Source of the DNA: G963677445 sp963678275
Lineage (GTDB): Bacteria; Bacteroidota; Ignavibacteria; Ignavibacteriales; Melioribacteraceae
NCBI GenBank assembly: GCA_963678275.1
Contig: OY782765.1
Location: forward strand, 372,001-436,000
DNA: 64,000 bases
Direction: 5' to 3'
Under the pieces are notes generated by a model. It ran no database searches. It was not told the origin of the DNA and was given only the letters and a program-made list of their open reading frames with translations. The translations under genes were made by a program, and so were the position numbers. This document shows positions 16,187 to 26,025 of the stretch, piece by piece (position 1 is the stretch's first letter; the number at the start of each line of letters is the position of its first letter).

Positions 16187-18865
16187 ATGAAAAAAGTTTT
16201 ACTTTCATTACTCATATCATTGATGATACCGGTGAGTATGTGGTCGGGAACGACCGGAAAACTAACCGGGACAATTACTGATGGTGAGACAGGAGAACCT
16301 CTTCCGTTTGTCAATGTCATTCTTCTTGGCACTAATATCGGGGGAGCTACTGATCTTGATGGAAAGTATGTTATTCTGAATATTCCTCCCGGTAAGTATA
16401 CCGTAAAAGTTCAGGCGGTAGGATTTACGACCAAGGTTGTTGAGAATGTCTCGATCTCAATCGATCTTACAACAAAACTTGACGCGGTGCTCACAATTGA
16501 GGACGTTGAGCTTGGCGAAGTTGTTGTTCAGGCCGAAGCAGGCGGAATTCAGAAGGATGTTACCTCAAGTCAGTCCCTGGTTTCATCCGAAACAATTGAA
16601 AACCTTCCTGTAGCCGAGCTTGATGATGTACTTCAGCTCCAGGCTGGTATTACAAAAGGCACAGGCGGCGAATTTCATATCCGCGGCGGCCGCGCCGAAG
16701 AGATCGCATTTAAGGTAAATGGAATTTCCGTTACCGATTCCTATGATAATAGTCGCGGAATCGATATTGATAACAGCAGTGTCCAGGAACTGCAGGTTAT
16801 CAGCGGTACCTTCAATGCCGAACATGGCGATGCTCTTTCAGGCATTATTAATACTGTTACCAAAGAAGGGAAATCTAATTATCATGGCGACATTAAAATT
16901 TATGGCGCTGATTACCTGAGTAACAACACCGAAATATTTACCAATATCGACGCTATAAACCCGATGTATAATTTCCAGGGTAGTTTATCCGGTCCGATTC
17001 CCGGACTCGGAGATGATTTTCGCTTTTTTGTAAACGGACGTTATGTTTATGATGACGGCTGGTTATATGGCAAACGTGTATTTAATACAATGGGTGATTC
17101 CAGCGACGGCGATTATGTTGCCATGAACTGGAGTGAGCGTATTATGAGTATTGCCAACCTGAGCTGGTTTGCTTCAAGCGCTTTCAAATTTAATCTGGAA
17201 GCTCTTTATTCAAAAAATGATTATCAGGATTATGACCACGCTTATAAATGGAATCCCGATGGGAATGTGAATAAATATTCCACAAGTCTGAGCTCAACTC
17301 TGACGATGACCCATACATTTTCATCAAGCTCTTTTTATACCCTCAAAGCCTCATATTTTAACAGGCAGTTTGATGAATATCTTTATGAAAATGAGCTGGA
17401 CTCAAGATATTTGCATCCCGATTCACTGAATACAGTTTCTTACGCGTTTATTAACGCGGGAACAAATCTGCACAGGTTTGCCAGACAGACAAATTCTTTC
17501 CTCGGTAAATTTGATTTTACCAGTCAGGTGCATGAAAACCACCTGGTGAAGTTTGGTATTGAGGCGAGATTCGATAAACTGGAATTTGATGACTTTTATC
17601 TTGAACCGAAAACGGTCAATAATGTTCCTGTAGAACCGTTTGTCCCTTCGGTTCCTGAAGAAACTTCGCCAAACAGAGAAAAATATGACGCCGATCCGAT
17701 GCAGATGTCGGCTTATATTCAGGATAAAATTGAATTTGAAAGTGTAATTATAAATATTGGTTTACGATTTGACTATTTTGATTCCAGAGGTCAGGTGCTT
17801 GTAGATTATACCGACCCGAATATCTACATACCGCTGCGGGATGAATTAAAGGACCTTTCGATAGCTGAGAGAGAGCCCTATTTTTATAAAGACGCTTCAG
17901 CAAAATGGAAGCTGGCTCCCCGTTTTGGTATTGCTTATCCGATAAGCGCCACAGGAGTGGTTCACTTCTCTTACGGGCAGTTTTTCCAGATTCCTACCTA
18001 TCAGAGACTTTTTGACCGTTCATCCTATAAAATACCCACAACCGGCAATCCGGGCAGTGTTTATGGGAACCCCGATCTGGAACCACAGACTACAACAATG
18101 TATGAGATCGGTTTCAGGCAGGAATTTTCCAACCTCTTTCTTGTTGACCTTACCATGTTCTACAGGGACATTCGTGATTATGTTACCTCCGGTCCTTCAT
18201 ACGAAACAAGAAATGGTGTAGCATATTCTCTCTTTATTAACAGAGCTTACGCGAATGTTAAGGGTGTAACACTGGATTTCAAAAAAGAATACAGCGATTA
18301 TTTCTCATTTGATTTTAACTATACCTTCCAGTTCGCCGAAGGTATAAACTCAACTCCCGAAGAAGATTTTTACGCTTCCAGGGACAACACCGAGCCAACA
18401 TATTTTCTGCTTCCTCTCGACTGGGATCAGCGCCATATTATAAATGCTTCCCTTTATGTTGGGGAAGGCACATGGGGAGCGACACTCCTCGGACGTTATG
18501 GCACAGGTTTGCCTTATACCCCCTCGATTACACAGGCTACAGCAGACAGGGGCCTGACTTCAGGATTCAGCAGAAACACAAGAAGACGTCCTAACCAGTT
18601 CAGCCTCGACCTGAGATTATTCAAAACTTTCGAAGTATTCGGACAGGAAGTCACAACATTCTTCAGAGTATTCAACCTGCTCGACACTAAAATTATTGTT
18701 GATGTATTTTCAGATACAGGTCTTGCTGACTTCACGACCGAAGCTCAAAGTCTGGAAGGTGTTGAAGATCCGAACAGACCAAATACAATCGAAGAATACC
18801 TGATAAGGCCGTGGTATTATGACCAGCCTCGAAGAGTACAGGTAGGTTTTGATGTTGCTTTCTAA
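16187..18865 (+). CDS. TonB-dependent outer-membrane receptor with carboxypeptidase-regulatory-like N-terminal domain
   Basis: 892 aa. RBS AAGGAG lies before the ATG and a signal peptide spans about 1-21. A CarboxypepD_reg-like Ig fold (about 24-110, 'GTITDGETGEPLPFVNVILLG') is followed by the plug domain (about 115-240, 'FHIRGGRAEEIAFKVNGI', 'ALSGIINTVTKEG') and a 22-strand-type barrel to an aromatic C-terminus ('VQVGFDVAF'). It is shorter than typical SusC and no SusD-like gene follows; the next gene is a 1222-aa surface protein. It likely imports, or helps handle, an unknown large substrate using TonB energy. Confidence 0.93.
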   Translation: MKKVLLSLLISLMIPVSMWSGTTGKLTGTITDGETGEPLPFVNVILLGTNIGGATDLDGKYVILNIPPGKYTVKVQAVGFTTKVVENVSISIDLTTKLDAVLTIEDVELGEVVVQAEAGGIQKDVTSSQSLVSSETIENLPVAELDDVLQLQAGITKGTGGEFHIRGGRAEEIAFKVNGISVTDSYDNSRGIDIDNSSVQELQVISGTFNAEHGDALSGIINTVTKEGKSNYHGDIKIYGADYLSNNTEIFTNIDAINPMYNFQGSLSGPIPGLGDDFRFFVNGRYVYDDGWLYGKRVFNTMGDSSDGDYVAMNWSERIMSIANLSWFASSAFKFNLEALYSKNDYQDYDHAYKWNPDGNVNKYSTSLSSTLTMTHTFSSSSFYTLKASYFNRQFDEYLYENELDSRYLHPDSLNTVSYAFINAGTNLHRFARQTNSFLGKFDFTSQVHENHLVKFGIEARFDKLEFDDFYLEPKTVNNVPVEPFVPSVPEETSPNREKYDADPMQMSAYIQDKIEFESVIINIGLRFDYFDSRGQVLVDYTDPNIYIPLRDELKDLSIAEREPYFYKDASAKWKLAPRFGIAYPISATGVVHFSYGQFFQIPTYQRLFDRSSYKIPTTGNPGSVYGNPDLEPQTTTMYEIGFRQEFSNLFLVDLTMFYRDIRDYVTSGPSYETRNGVAYSLFINRAYANVKGVTLDFKKEYSDYFSFDFNYTFQFAEGINSTPEEDFYASRDNTEPTYFLLPLDWDQRHIINASLYVGEGTWGATLLGRYGTGLPYTPSITQATADRGLTSGFSRNTRRRPNQFSLDLRLFKTFEVFGQEVTTFFRVFNLLDTKIIVDVFSDTGLADFTTEAQSLEGVEDPNRPNTIEEYLIRPWYYDQPRRVQVGFDVAF

Positions 18866-18896
18866 TGAGAATAATTCGAATAAGGAGAATTTATAA

Positions 18897-21800
18897 ATGA
18901 AAATTCTTTTGAAAATTTTATTGACAATTGCTCTTACCGTAACTTTCACGCTGAATGTTGCCGCCCAGCATATTCCGAGCGATGAAAGGGGAGACAGCGG
19001 TAAAAGAGCCAAAGCGCAGCTCGAAGGGAACAGGATCAGGACTACCATCCACAACTTCGGCTTTACAGGCCGGACAGGTGGTGAATTTCCGATTGATGTT
19101 CAGACACCTTACGAGTGGCCAAAAAATACAGGTCAGGTTTATCTTGCTCTTACCGCGGTTTTTATAGGCGGTGAGGTTATAGATAATACAGGCGAGGTGT
19201 TAAAAATAGTGGATGTTCCCACCTACAGGAATTCTCCTGAAGGCACGAGCTGGAACATGGAACCGATTGCCGGTTATTTTAACGATGACAGAGAAACCCG
19301 AAAAATAGCTACCAGTGATGACCCGACCACATGGCCCGATACATGGCCCGACAGGGATGATACATGGGATGGCCAGTGGCACGGACTCGGCGGTATAAAT
19401 GACTTTCGCGCCGATCAGGAAATATTTTATAAAGCATCTGACGATCTTTACGCGAGATATGCCAATTATTTCCCTGATTCCACAGACCTTAGCAGAAAAG
19501 GAATGGGTCTTATTATGGAATCACGTTCACTCGCGTGGTCTCAGTTCCTGGTTCAGGATGCTATTTATCTTCTTCATACAATAAAAAATGATGGCACCGA
19601 AGATATTCCGAAAGTTGTATTTATGGCATGGCATGCCGATTTTGTCGGCGGTAACGGAGACTCACAGGATGATATATCCGAGTTTGATCTTCTGGTCGAT
19701 ATCGGTTTCAGCCGCGACCGTGATCACAGGGCTCCCGATTTTGGAAGTAATCCTGTCGGAATTATCGGTCAGGCATTCCTCGAAACACCCGGAAACGCCA
19801 TTGACCGTATTGACAACGACAGTGACGGTGAAAACACTATGGATGACGGCACCCCGATGGGACCGATCGTTCCTGAAGCATGGCTTACAGGTGAAGTTCC
19901 CGATAACCTGATTGATGATAACGGAAATGGCCTGGTTGATGAAGCGCAGACACATATAGCTTTTCAGGATCAGACAGGTGTAAACTATGCCGACGGTCTG
20001 GATCAGGATAATGACGCTGAAGAAAACAGTCCTGTTGTTACCCAGGCAATGATAGATAAAGCTTCAACAGATACATACGGCCGCTGGCCCTCAAATCCGC
20101 AGAATGACGCTGTTCAGGACGGGGTTGTTCATCTGCTCGGCCTTGATGGAGGCGACCTTAATCTTGCATTTAAAGATAATATTGATAATGATGGAGACGG
20201 CGAGCAGGATAGCCCTGTTATTACTCAGGATATGGTTAGTCAGGCAGCTTCGGACGCGCCATATTACAGATATAAAGTCGCTTCCACAGGAGTGATCATA
20301 TATAATGTTACCGCGGCCTCAATTGGTATGAAATATGCCGATGGAATTGATAATGACGGTAACGGAGCAATTGATGAATATATCGATGAAGGCATCGATG
20401 AAATGATTGATGAAAGACGCGATAACGGCATTGATGAAGATGGCGACTGGAATGTACTTACAGATGACGTTGGCGCTGACGGTGTTGAAGGCACATTTGA
20501 CGTCGGCGAAGGTGATGGTAAACCCACTTCAGGAGCTCCTTACGGGCTGCCGGGTGAACCGAATATCGACGTTACAGATGTATCGGAAACTGACCAGATC
20601 GGTATAACCAACGCACAGTATGAGGCAGCAGGCTCATGGTCATTCGGAACCGTAAGTGACAGAATTACATGGTCGCGCCTGATGCAGCCGGGACGCTTTT
20701 ATGATCCTCTCGCGGTGCAGCCTGGTGAATATGACCTGTTTATCTCTTCCGGTGTTTTCCCATTGGACGCGGGCCGTTCCGAACCATTTTCAGTTGCTGT
20801 TATTCTCGCTAATGGTCCTGCTACCGACCCTGAAGGTTCGATAAGAAAACAGGCCATTATAGAGAAGAAAGTTAAAGTTCAGGAAACCTATGATAATGAC
20901 TACCAGTTTGCCAACGCGCCTCTTCCTCCGCAGGTAAAAGCTATTGCAGGCGATAAGAAGGTTACATTATACTGGGATGATGTCGCTGAATCATCAGTTG
21001 ACGACTTTATCAAAAAAATCGGCGGTCCTGAAAATGATTTTGAAGGTTATAAAATTTACCGTTCGAAAGATCCGGCGTTTCTTGATGCCGAACAGATCAC
21101 CGATGGATATGGCGTTCCGACATTCAAAACTCCCATCGCTCAGTATGACCTGGTAGATGGCATATATGGATTTGATTCAACCGGAATATATGGACAGGCA
21201 TTCGGTATTAATGGTGTGAAATATTACCTCGGAGATGAATCCGGACTGGTTCATTCTTTCGTCGATACTAATGTTCAGAATGGCTATAACTATTATTATG
21301 CAGTTGTCGCCTACGACTTTGGATATCCGCCGGAACAGATTCTGCCGACTGAATCCCCGATAAGAATTTCATTACAATCCGATGGAACAGTTATTCTTGG
21401 TCCGAATGTGGTTAAAGTTAAACCTGAAGCTCCGGCCGCCGGATATGTCGGTCCTACTCTGGGTGATATTGATCTGGTCGAAGGCACCACAACCGGAGAA
21501 GTCGGATATGAAATTATTGATGATGATCTTATAAAAAATGGTCATGTATATCATATTACGTTTGATGACACTCTGAAGGTTGGCAGCAGGCCAAGTGACC
21601 CGGATACGCTGACAACAAAAAGCTTTACCCTGACCGACTCAACAGATGGACGAGTGCTGATTGATGGAAGCGCCGACCTTGACGGAGAAAATGAGCAGCC
21701 GATTACCGACGGCTTCAGGCTGTATTTTACTAATGAAGACAGGGTCGAACTAAACCAGAATACATCCACATGGAATAATGACAGTATACAGACTTTCATT

Positions 21801-22565
21801 TTCGAAAAAATGGTCGCTTCGACAACAGAAAAAGGTGTTGAGCTTCCAAATGATTACCTTGTAATATTTGGTGATGTCGGATTTGGAACTTCTGTTGAAA
21901 TAACACTCGCGGGAAATACTTTCCCTTCCAAAGATGTAAACTTTAAGGTTTATAACCGCAGCCGAAAGGAATTCATCGATGTCGGTTTCGTTGAGATTGA
22001 AACAACAGGCGGAGAAGGCATTTTATCGGCGAGCGGCGCAACAAGAGACAGAATCGTTTTCAGAGAACCTGACAACAGCGGTAATGAAATATTTACCTGG
22101 TGGTTCTACCTGATCGGCGATACCGATTACAGAGTGCCTGCCGCGGGTGATACAGCGACTGTCAATTTGAATAAACCCTTCCTTTCCACAGATAAATTCA
22201 GGTTCATTGCCGAAAAGAGCAAAATTGACGCTGAGCTGGCAAAAACCGAGATGGATAATATCAAAGTTGTTCCCAATCCTTATGTGGCATTGGCCGACTG
22301 GGAACAGAAGAACCCGTTTAACAGCGGAAGAGGTCCGCGTGAGCTGCATTTCACTCACCTTCCTTCAGAATGTACGATCAGAATTTTCACCATCAATGGT
22401 GAACATGTTACAACAATTGATCATCAGTCTGAATTCAGCAATGGTACTGCGACATGGAATATGCTGACAAAAGATAATCTCGGCATTTCCTATGGTGTGT
22501 ATATTTTCCATGTTGACGCTCCGGGAATAGGTGAGAAAGTTGGAAAATTTGCAGTAATAAAATAA
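18897..22565 (+). CDS. Large exported surface protein with Asp-rich calcium-binding-like repeats
   Basis: 1222 aa. RBS AAGGAGA and a signal peptide (1-24, 'LNVAAQ') are clear. Residues about 300-550 hold a chain of thrombospondin-type-3/EF-like Asp motifs ('DNDSDGENTMDDG', 'DDNGNGLVDEA', 'DNIDNDGDGEQDS', 'GIDNDGNGAIDEYIDEG'). A fibronectin-III-like segment with 'PPQVKAIAGDKKVTLYWDD' begins near 685. The C-terminus lacks the standard 'YPNPFNP' motif. It has a different module with 'VVPNPYVA', 'HLPSECTIRIFTINGEHV', 'GVYIFHVDAPG' and ends 'KVGKFAVIK', a FlgD-like strand pattern that may be an alternative sorting signal. It is co-transcribed with the TonB receptor and PorV-like gene. I do not recognise a specific function. 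Confidence 0.85.
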   Translation: MKILLKILLTIALTVTFTLNVAAQHIPSDERGDSGKRAKAQLEGNRIRTTIHNFGFTGRTGGEFPIDVQTPYEWPKNTGQVYLALTAVFIGGEVIDNTGEVLKIVDVPTYRNSPEGTSWNMEPIAGYFNDDRETRKIATSDDPTTWPDTWPDRDDTWDGQWHGLGGINDFRADQEIFYKASDDLYARYANYFPDSTDLSRKGMGLIMESRSLAWSQFLVQDAIYLLHTIKNDGTEDIPKVVFMAWHADFVGGNGDSQDDISEFDLLVDIGFSRDRDHRAPDFGSNPVGIIGQAFLETPGNAIDRIDNDSDGENTMDDGTPMGPIVPEAWLTGEVPDNLIDDNGNGLVDEAQTHIAFQDQTGVNYADGLDQDNDAEENSPVVTQAMIDKASTDTYGRWPSNPQNDAVQDGVVHLLGLDGGDLNLAFKDNIDNDGDGEQDSPVITQDMVSQAASDAPYYRYKVASTGVIIYNVTAASIGMKYADGIDNDGNGAIDEYIDEGIDEMIDERRDNGIDEDGDWNVLTDDVGADGVEGTFDVGEGDGKPTSGAPYGLPGEPNIDVTDVSETDQIGITNAQYEAAGSWSFGTVSDRITWSRLMQPGRFYDPLAVQPGEYDLFISSGVFPLDAGRSEPFSVAVILANGPATDPEGSIRKQAIIEKKVKVQETYDNDYQFANAPLPPQVKAIAGDKKVTLYWDDVAESSVDDFIKKIGGPENDFEGYKIYRSKDPAFLDAEQITDGYGVPTFKTPIAQYDLVDGIYGFDSTGIYGQAFGINGVKYYLGDESGLVHSFVDTNVQNGYNYYYAVVAYDFGYPPEQILPTESPIRISLQSDGTVILGPNVVKVKPEAPAAGYVGPTLGDIDLVEGTTTGEVGYEIIDDDLIKNGHVYHITFDDTLKVGSRPSDPDTLTTKSFTLTDSTDGRVLIDGSADLDGENEQPITDGFRLYFTNEDRVELNQNTSTWNNDSIQTFIFEKMVASTTEKGVELPNDYLVIFGDVGFGTSVEITLAGNTFPSKDVNFKVYNRSRKEFIDVGFVEIETTGGEGILSASGATRDRIVFREPDNSGNEIFTWWFYLIGDTDYRVPAAGDTATVNLNKPFLSTDKFRFIAEKSKIDAELAKTEMDNIKVVPNPYVALADWEQKNPFNSGRGPRELHFTHLPSECTIRIFTINGEHVTTIDHQSEFSNGTATWNMLTKDNLGISYGVYIFHVDAPGIGEKVGKFAVIK

Positions 22566-22596
22566 ATAAATGACAAAACTTGAAAGATTAAAATTC

Positions 22597-22602
22597 AAGG
22601 AG
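22597..22602 (+). promoter_or_regulatory. Shine-Dalgarno AAGGAG that sets the PorV-like start
   Basis: AAGGAG lies 6 nt before the GTG at 22609. The upstream in-frame ATG at 22570 has no comparable site and would place an odd charged segment before the signal peptide. Confidence 0.75.
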
Positions 22603-22608
22603 ATTACT

Positions 22609-23634
22609 GTGTTAAAGAAAATTTTAGAAACAGGTATATTGCTGATGCTTGCCGCGGTTCTTTCGGTAAATGCCCAGAGTGTCAGCAAAACCGGAACCAC
22701 AGCGGCCAAGTTCCTCTCAATTGGTGTTGGCGCAAAGGCTAACGCGATGGGTGCGGCCTATAGCGCAATATCCAACGACGCGTCAGCTCTTTACTGGAAT
22801 CCGTCTGGTATTGCGGGGCATAATAAATTTGAAGCGATGTTTACCTACACCAAATGGTTTGCAGATATCAATCTTAATTATTTTGGTGTGGTTATTCCGG
22901 CCGGTGAGGCGGGAAACATCGGGTTTAGCGTGACACATCTGGATATTGGAACAATGGATGTTACAACCGAGCTGAGCCCTGAAGGCACCGGCGAAACTTT
23001 TACAGCCGCCAGTTACGCCTTCGGACTTAGTTACGCGAAATTCATTACAGTCGATTTCGCCGTAGGCGCGACAATTAAATATGTAAGAGAAGATATATAT
23101 AACTCTGCCGCCCAGGGACTGGCGATCGATATAGGAACTATTTTTACAACCCCGTTTTACGGAATAAAGTTTGCGAGTTCTATCACAAACTTTGGCACAA
23201 AAATGCAGATGGACGGGGATGACCTGATAGTCAGATATGATCCCAACCAGACAACATCGGGTAATAATGAAACAAATGACGCGAAACTTTCGACCGATGA
23301 ATTTGAAATGCCGCTACGTCTTATGATCGGTCTTTCGCGCCAGTGGAGTGTGATGGAAGATTACAAATTTACCCTCGCGGTCGATGTAAACTATCCCAAC
23401 GATAATAAGCAATGGGTTAATATTGGTGGTGAAATATCACTTTTCCAGGAACTTGTTGCCCTTCGCGGTGGTTACAAAACTTTATTCCTGGATGACAGTC
23501 AGGAAGGTCTGACTCTTGGTATGGGAATAAAATATGACAAGCTGCAGTATTTCGGGCTTGCCGTTGATTACGCTTACCAGGATTTTGAGTATCTTGCCGA
23601 TACTCACAGTTTTGGAATAAGTATAAGTTTTTAA
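22609..23634 (+). CDS. PorV/PorQ-family outer-membrane beta-barrel protein
   Basis: 341 aa from GTG 22609, chosen because of the strong RBS and because it begins exactly at the signal peptide ('LKKILETGILLML...NAQ'). The family signature is clear: 'GTTAAKFLSIGVGAKANAMG' then 'AYSAISNDASALYWNPSG'. PorV-type proteins are the outer-membrane shuttle of the type IX secretion system, moving cargo from the translocon to the attachment complex; PorQ-like relatives act elsewhere in the same system. It sits directly between two exported proteins in one operon, which suggests it handles those cargos. Whether it is the genome's main PorV or a dedicated paralogue cannot be told from this window. Confidence 0.88.
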   Translation: MLKKILETGILLMLAAVLSVNAQSVSKTGTTAAKFLSIGVGAKANAMGAAYSAISNDASALYWNPSGIAGHNKFEAMFTYTKWFADINLNYFGVVIPAGEAGNIGFSVTHLDIGTMDVTTELSPEGTGETFTAASYAFGLSYAKFITVDFAVGATIKYVREDIYNSAAQGLAIDIGTIFTTPFYGIKFASSITNFGTKMQMDGDDLIVRYDPNQTTSGNNETNDAKLSTDEFEMPLRLMIGLSRQWSVMEDYKFTLAVDVNYPNDNKQWVNIGGEISLFQELVALRGGYKTLFLDDSQEGLTLGMGIKYDKLQYFGLAVDYAYQDFEYLADTHSFGISISF

Positions 23635-23690
23635 TAAAAAAATGAACCACTTAATACAACATTATTTAATAACGATTTGAGGAGTAACGA

Positions 23691-25490
23691 ATGAAGAAAC
23701 TCGTATTTGTTTTAAGCCTGCTTTTGCTGGGTAGTTTTGCCCTGCAAGCACAGACTGATGTAACATTTTCAGTCGATATGTCTCTTTACGCGATGATTGA
23801 TTTCAATCCCGCTGAAGATGAAGTACAGATGCGCGGCAGCTTTGACGGCTGGGGCGATGGTGTAGTTCTGACTGATGATGATGTGGATTCTATCTACACA
23901 GTAACAATTCAGGCAGCGCCCGACGATGTAATTAATTACAAATTTGTCTATGTTCAGGGTGAAGAAATAAACTGGGAAAGCGATCCTAACAGGGAATATA
24001 CTGTTGTCGGAACAGACCCGAACGTCGTTGATACAGATTATTTTGACCGCAGAACCGCCGATGGCGAAGACGCGTCCATTACCTTTAATGTTGATATGAC
24101 ACTGGCAGCAAACGGCGATTTTAATCCTGATACTGATACAGTGCTTGTAGCAGGCAGCTTTAACGGCTGGAATACTGCCGCAACTCCGATGGATGACAGT
24201 GACGGTGACCTGATTTATAGTGTGACTCTCGATACACTGAAAGGTGGAGAAACTCATTACTTTAAATTTATCTGGGTGAACACCAGCGCTGCTATCGCCT
24301 GGGAAGATGATCCTAACAGAGAAAGATTCCTTCTTGACGGCGACAATACTTATGACGCATACTGGAATCGTGTTCCTACCACTGTAACACTGGCCGATGG
24401 CAACATGGCATTCAAAATAGACCTTTCAGTTATGGAAGAAGTAGGTATTTTTGATCCGGCGGTTGACTCAGTTGAAATCCGCGCAGGTTTTAACGGATGG
24501 AGCAACGCTGAAAATTCAAGAATGAACCAGGACTTCCTGAATCCCGCGAAATGGTTTATAGATGTTCCTTTTGTTCAGGAACCGCTTGGCGGCCTGCAGC
24601 AGTTCAAATATTTTGTTAATCCTGATGACACACCTCTCTGGACAGATGGTTATGAAAGACCATTAAGCCAGGGCGGCGGTAACCGTGACGCTGAATTTGA
24701 AGGCCAGGTCGCGCAGGAAGTTCCGGAAGTTTATTATGATGACGTTCATCCTGATATTGTTGTTCCATCAGGAACAACGATTGAAGTTACTTTCAGCATT
24801 GATATGACCTATGCCCAAACCGATCTTACTTTTGAGCCCACTACAGATCAGGTATACTGGATACCGGAACAGCCTTCATTTGTTCTTACCCAGGGCTGGG
24901 AAGACAGCGATACATTGAAAGTAGTGGAACTTACCGACGCTAATAGCGATATGGTATATGAAGGAACACTTGAAGTGGTTGGCCCTTCATGGAATGCTTT
25001 TGAATACCGTTACGCTTATGTGCATGAAGGTGAATTTGTTCATGAGCCATCAGGATATGGTGATTTCGCTTACCGTGTAAGATATTGTGAAATGACTGCT
25101 CCGAGAGCTTTTGTACAGCCTTTTAGCACTCCTCAGGATAGCTGGCTTGACCAGGAAGACAAATCGGCTGAATCAGAACTCGGTCCGGTTGGTATTAATG
25201 GTCTTCGTGAAATTGATCCTGTTGCCAACACATTTGAGCTGTCACAGAACTATCCTAACCCGTTCAACCCGACAACTCTTATCAGGTTCTCAATTCCTGA
25301 AGCCGGAAATGTAAGCCTTAAAATTTACAACGTGCTTGGTCAGGAAGTAATGAGCCTTATAAATGAAGAAATGGCCGCCGGCAGCTACGAAGCTGATTTT
25401 AACGCTGCCAACTTCAGCAGTGGTGTTTATTTCTATACTCTGCAGGCTGGCGACTTTACATCAACAAAGAAAATGATGCTTCTCAAGTAA
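23691..25490 (+). CDS. T9SS cargo with repeated carbohydrate-binding (CBM20/48-like) modules
   Basis: 599 aa with RBS GAGGAG and signal peptide 1-21. There are four related beta-sandwich modules: about 23-120 and 127-225 share 'FSVDMSLYAM..FNP..DEVQMRG' and 'GSFDGW/GSFNGW ... YKFV/FKFI'; a third at about 235-345 has 'AGFNGWS'; a diverged fourth spans about 360-480. This is the starch-binding/isoamylase-N fold pattern. The C-terminus carries the canonical sorting domain ('NYPNPFNPTTLIRFSIP', end 'KKMMLLK'). No catalytic domain is visible, so a binding or surface-tethering role is likely. It is the last gene of the operon and is followed by a strong terminator. Confidence 0.9.
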   Translation: MKKLVFVLSLLLLGSFALQAQTDVTFSVDMSLYAMIDFNPAEDEVQMRGSFDGWGDGVVLTDDDVDSIYTVTIQAAPDDVINYKFVYVQGEEINWESDPNREYTVVGTDPNVVDTDYFDRRTADGEDASITFNVDMTLAANGDFNPDTDTVLVAGSFNGWNTAATPMDDSDGDLIYSVTLDTLKGGETHYFKFIWVNTSAAIAWEDDPNRERFLLDGDNTYDAYWNRVPTTVTLADGNMAFKIDLSVMEEVGIFDPAVDSVEIRAGFNGWSNAENSRMNQDFLNPAKWFIDVPFVQEPLGGLQQFKYFVNPDDTPLWTDGYERPLSQGGGNRDAEFEGQVAQEVPEVYYDDVHPDIVVPSGTTIEVTFSIDMTYAQTDLTFEPTTDQVYWIPEQPSFVLTQGWEDSDTLKVVELTDANSDMVYEGTLEVVGPSWNAFEYRYAYVHEGEFVHEPSGYGDFAYRVRYCEMTAPRAFVQPFSTPQDSWLDQEDKSAESELGPVGINGLREIDPVANTFELSQNYPNPFNPTTLIRFSIPEAGNVSLKIYNVLGQEVMSLINEEMAAGSYEADFNAANFSSGVYFYTLQAGDFTSTKKMMLLK

Positions 25491-25516
25491 TCATTTTTCT
25501 TAATATGATTTTGTCA

Positions 25517-25548
25517 AAAGCCCCCGCCGAAACGCGGGGGCTTTTTTT
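25517..25548 (+). terminator. Rho-independent terminator of the export operon
   Basis: An 11-bp GC-rich stem (AAAGCCCCCGC / GCGGGGGCTTT, loop CGAAAC) is followed by a run of T, 27 bp after the stop codon. Confidence 0.95.
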
Positions 25549-25815
25549 TATTCCACGGCTTTCATATTGAGGCATAATAAAATTTATCTGCCAGGGAGAT
25601 AAGCATAGAGCGGCATGATGGATAAGTGAAAAATGAATGGTAAGTCGGTATTATTCTATGAGAGAGGTGGGACACTGCGGAGATTTTGTTGAATGGAAGC
25701 ACAACATAGCTTCAATATTATATCAAAGAGGAATTTTCCGTTAGTCCCCGACTATCCCGTCTGAGAAGCAGCGAAATTAAGACAACCTTTTATTTCTTTA
25801 GTTATTTCCCCATAG

Positions 25816-25977
25816 ACTGGCTGAGCCAGAAAAAAAATTGAATCCGAATAAAGAATTGTACTCGTTCCCGTAATCGTACTTCGTACTCGTCTTTACCAAA
25901 AAGCTCAGGTTATTCGAGTACGAGGACTATTACGAGTAACGCTTCGCCCCCAGGGGGATGTTCCATGAGTACGATAA
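25816..25977. repeat. Dispersed inverted element R2, copy 2
   Basis: Same plan as 11143-11285. It starts with a 'CTGGCTGAGCCAG' hairpin. The left arm units are GTACTC GTTCCC GTAATC GTACTTC GTACTC (25858-25888) and the right arm units CGAGTA CGAGGA CTATTA CGAGTA (25915-25938). It then has 'ACGCTTCGCC', a small CCCCC/GGGGG hairpin not present in copy 1, and 'GAGTACGA'. Confidence 0.8.
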
Positions 25978-25983
25978 AATTTT

Positions 25984-26012
25984 TCCATTATGCGTAGAAT
26001 TTGACTTCTTAC
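25984..26012 (-). repeat. Inverted, truncated piece of module R1
   Basis: On the minus strand it reads 'GTAAGAAGTCAAATTC' then 'TACGCATAATGG', a close match to the entry sequence of R1 at 10462, 10952 and 49761. The tandem arrays are absent. Confidence 0.65.
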
Positions 26013-26025
26013 AGACTAATCGCCC

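Noticed and set aside
18897..22565. SusD-like lipoprotein partner of the TonB receptor
   Set aside because: No lipobox and no SusD/RagB TPR pattern; the protein is twice the usual length and rich in beta and Asp motifs.
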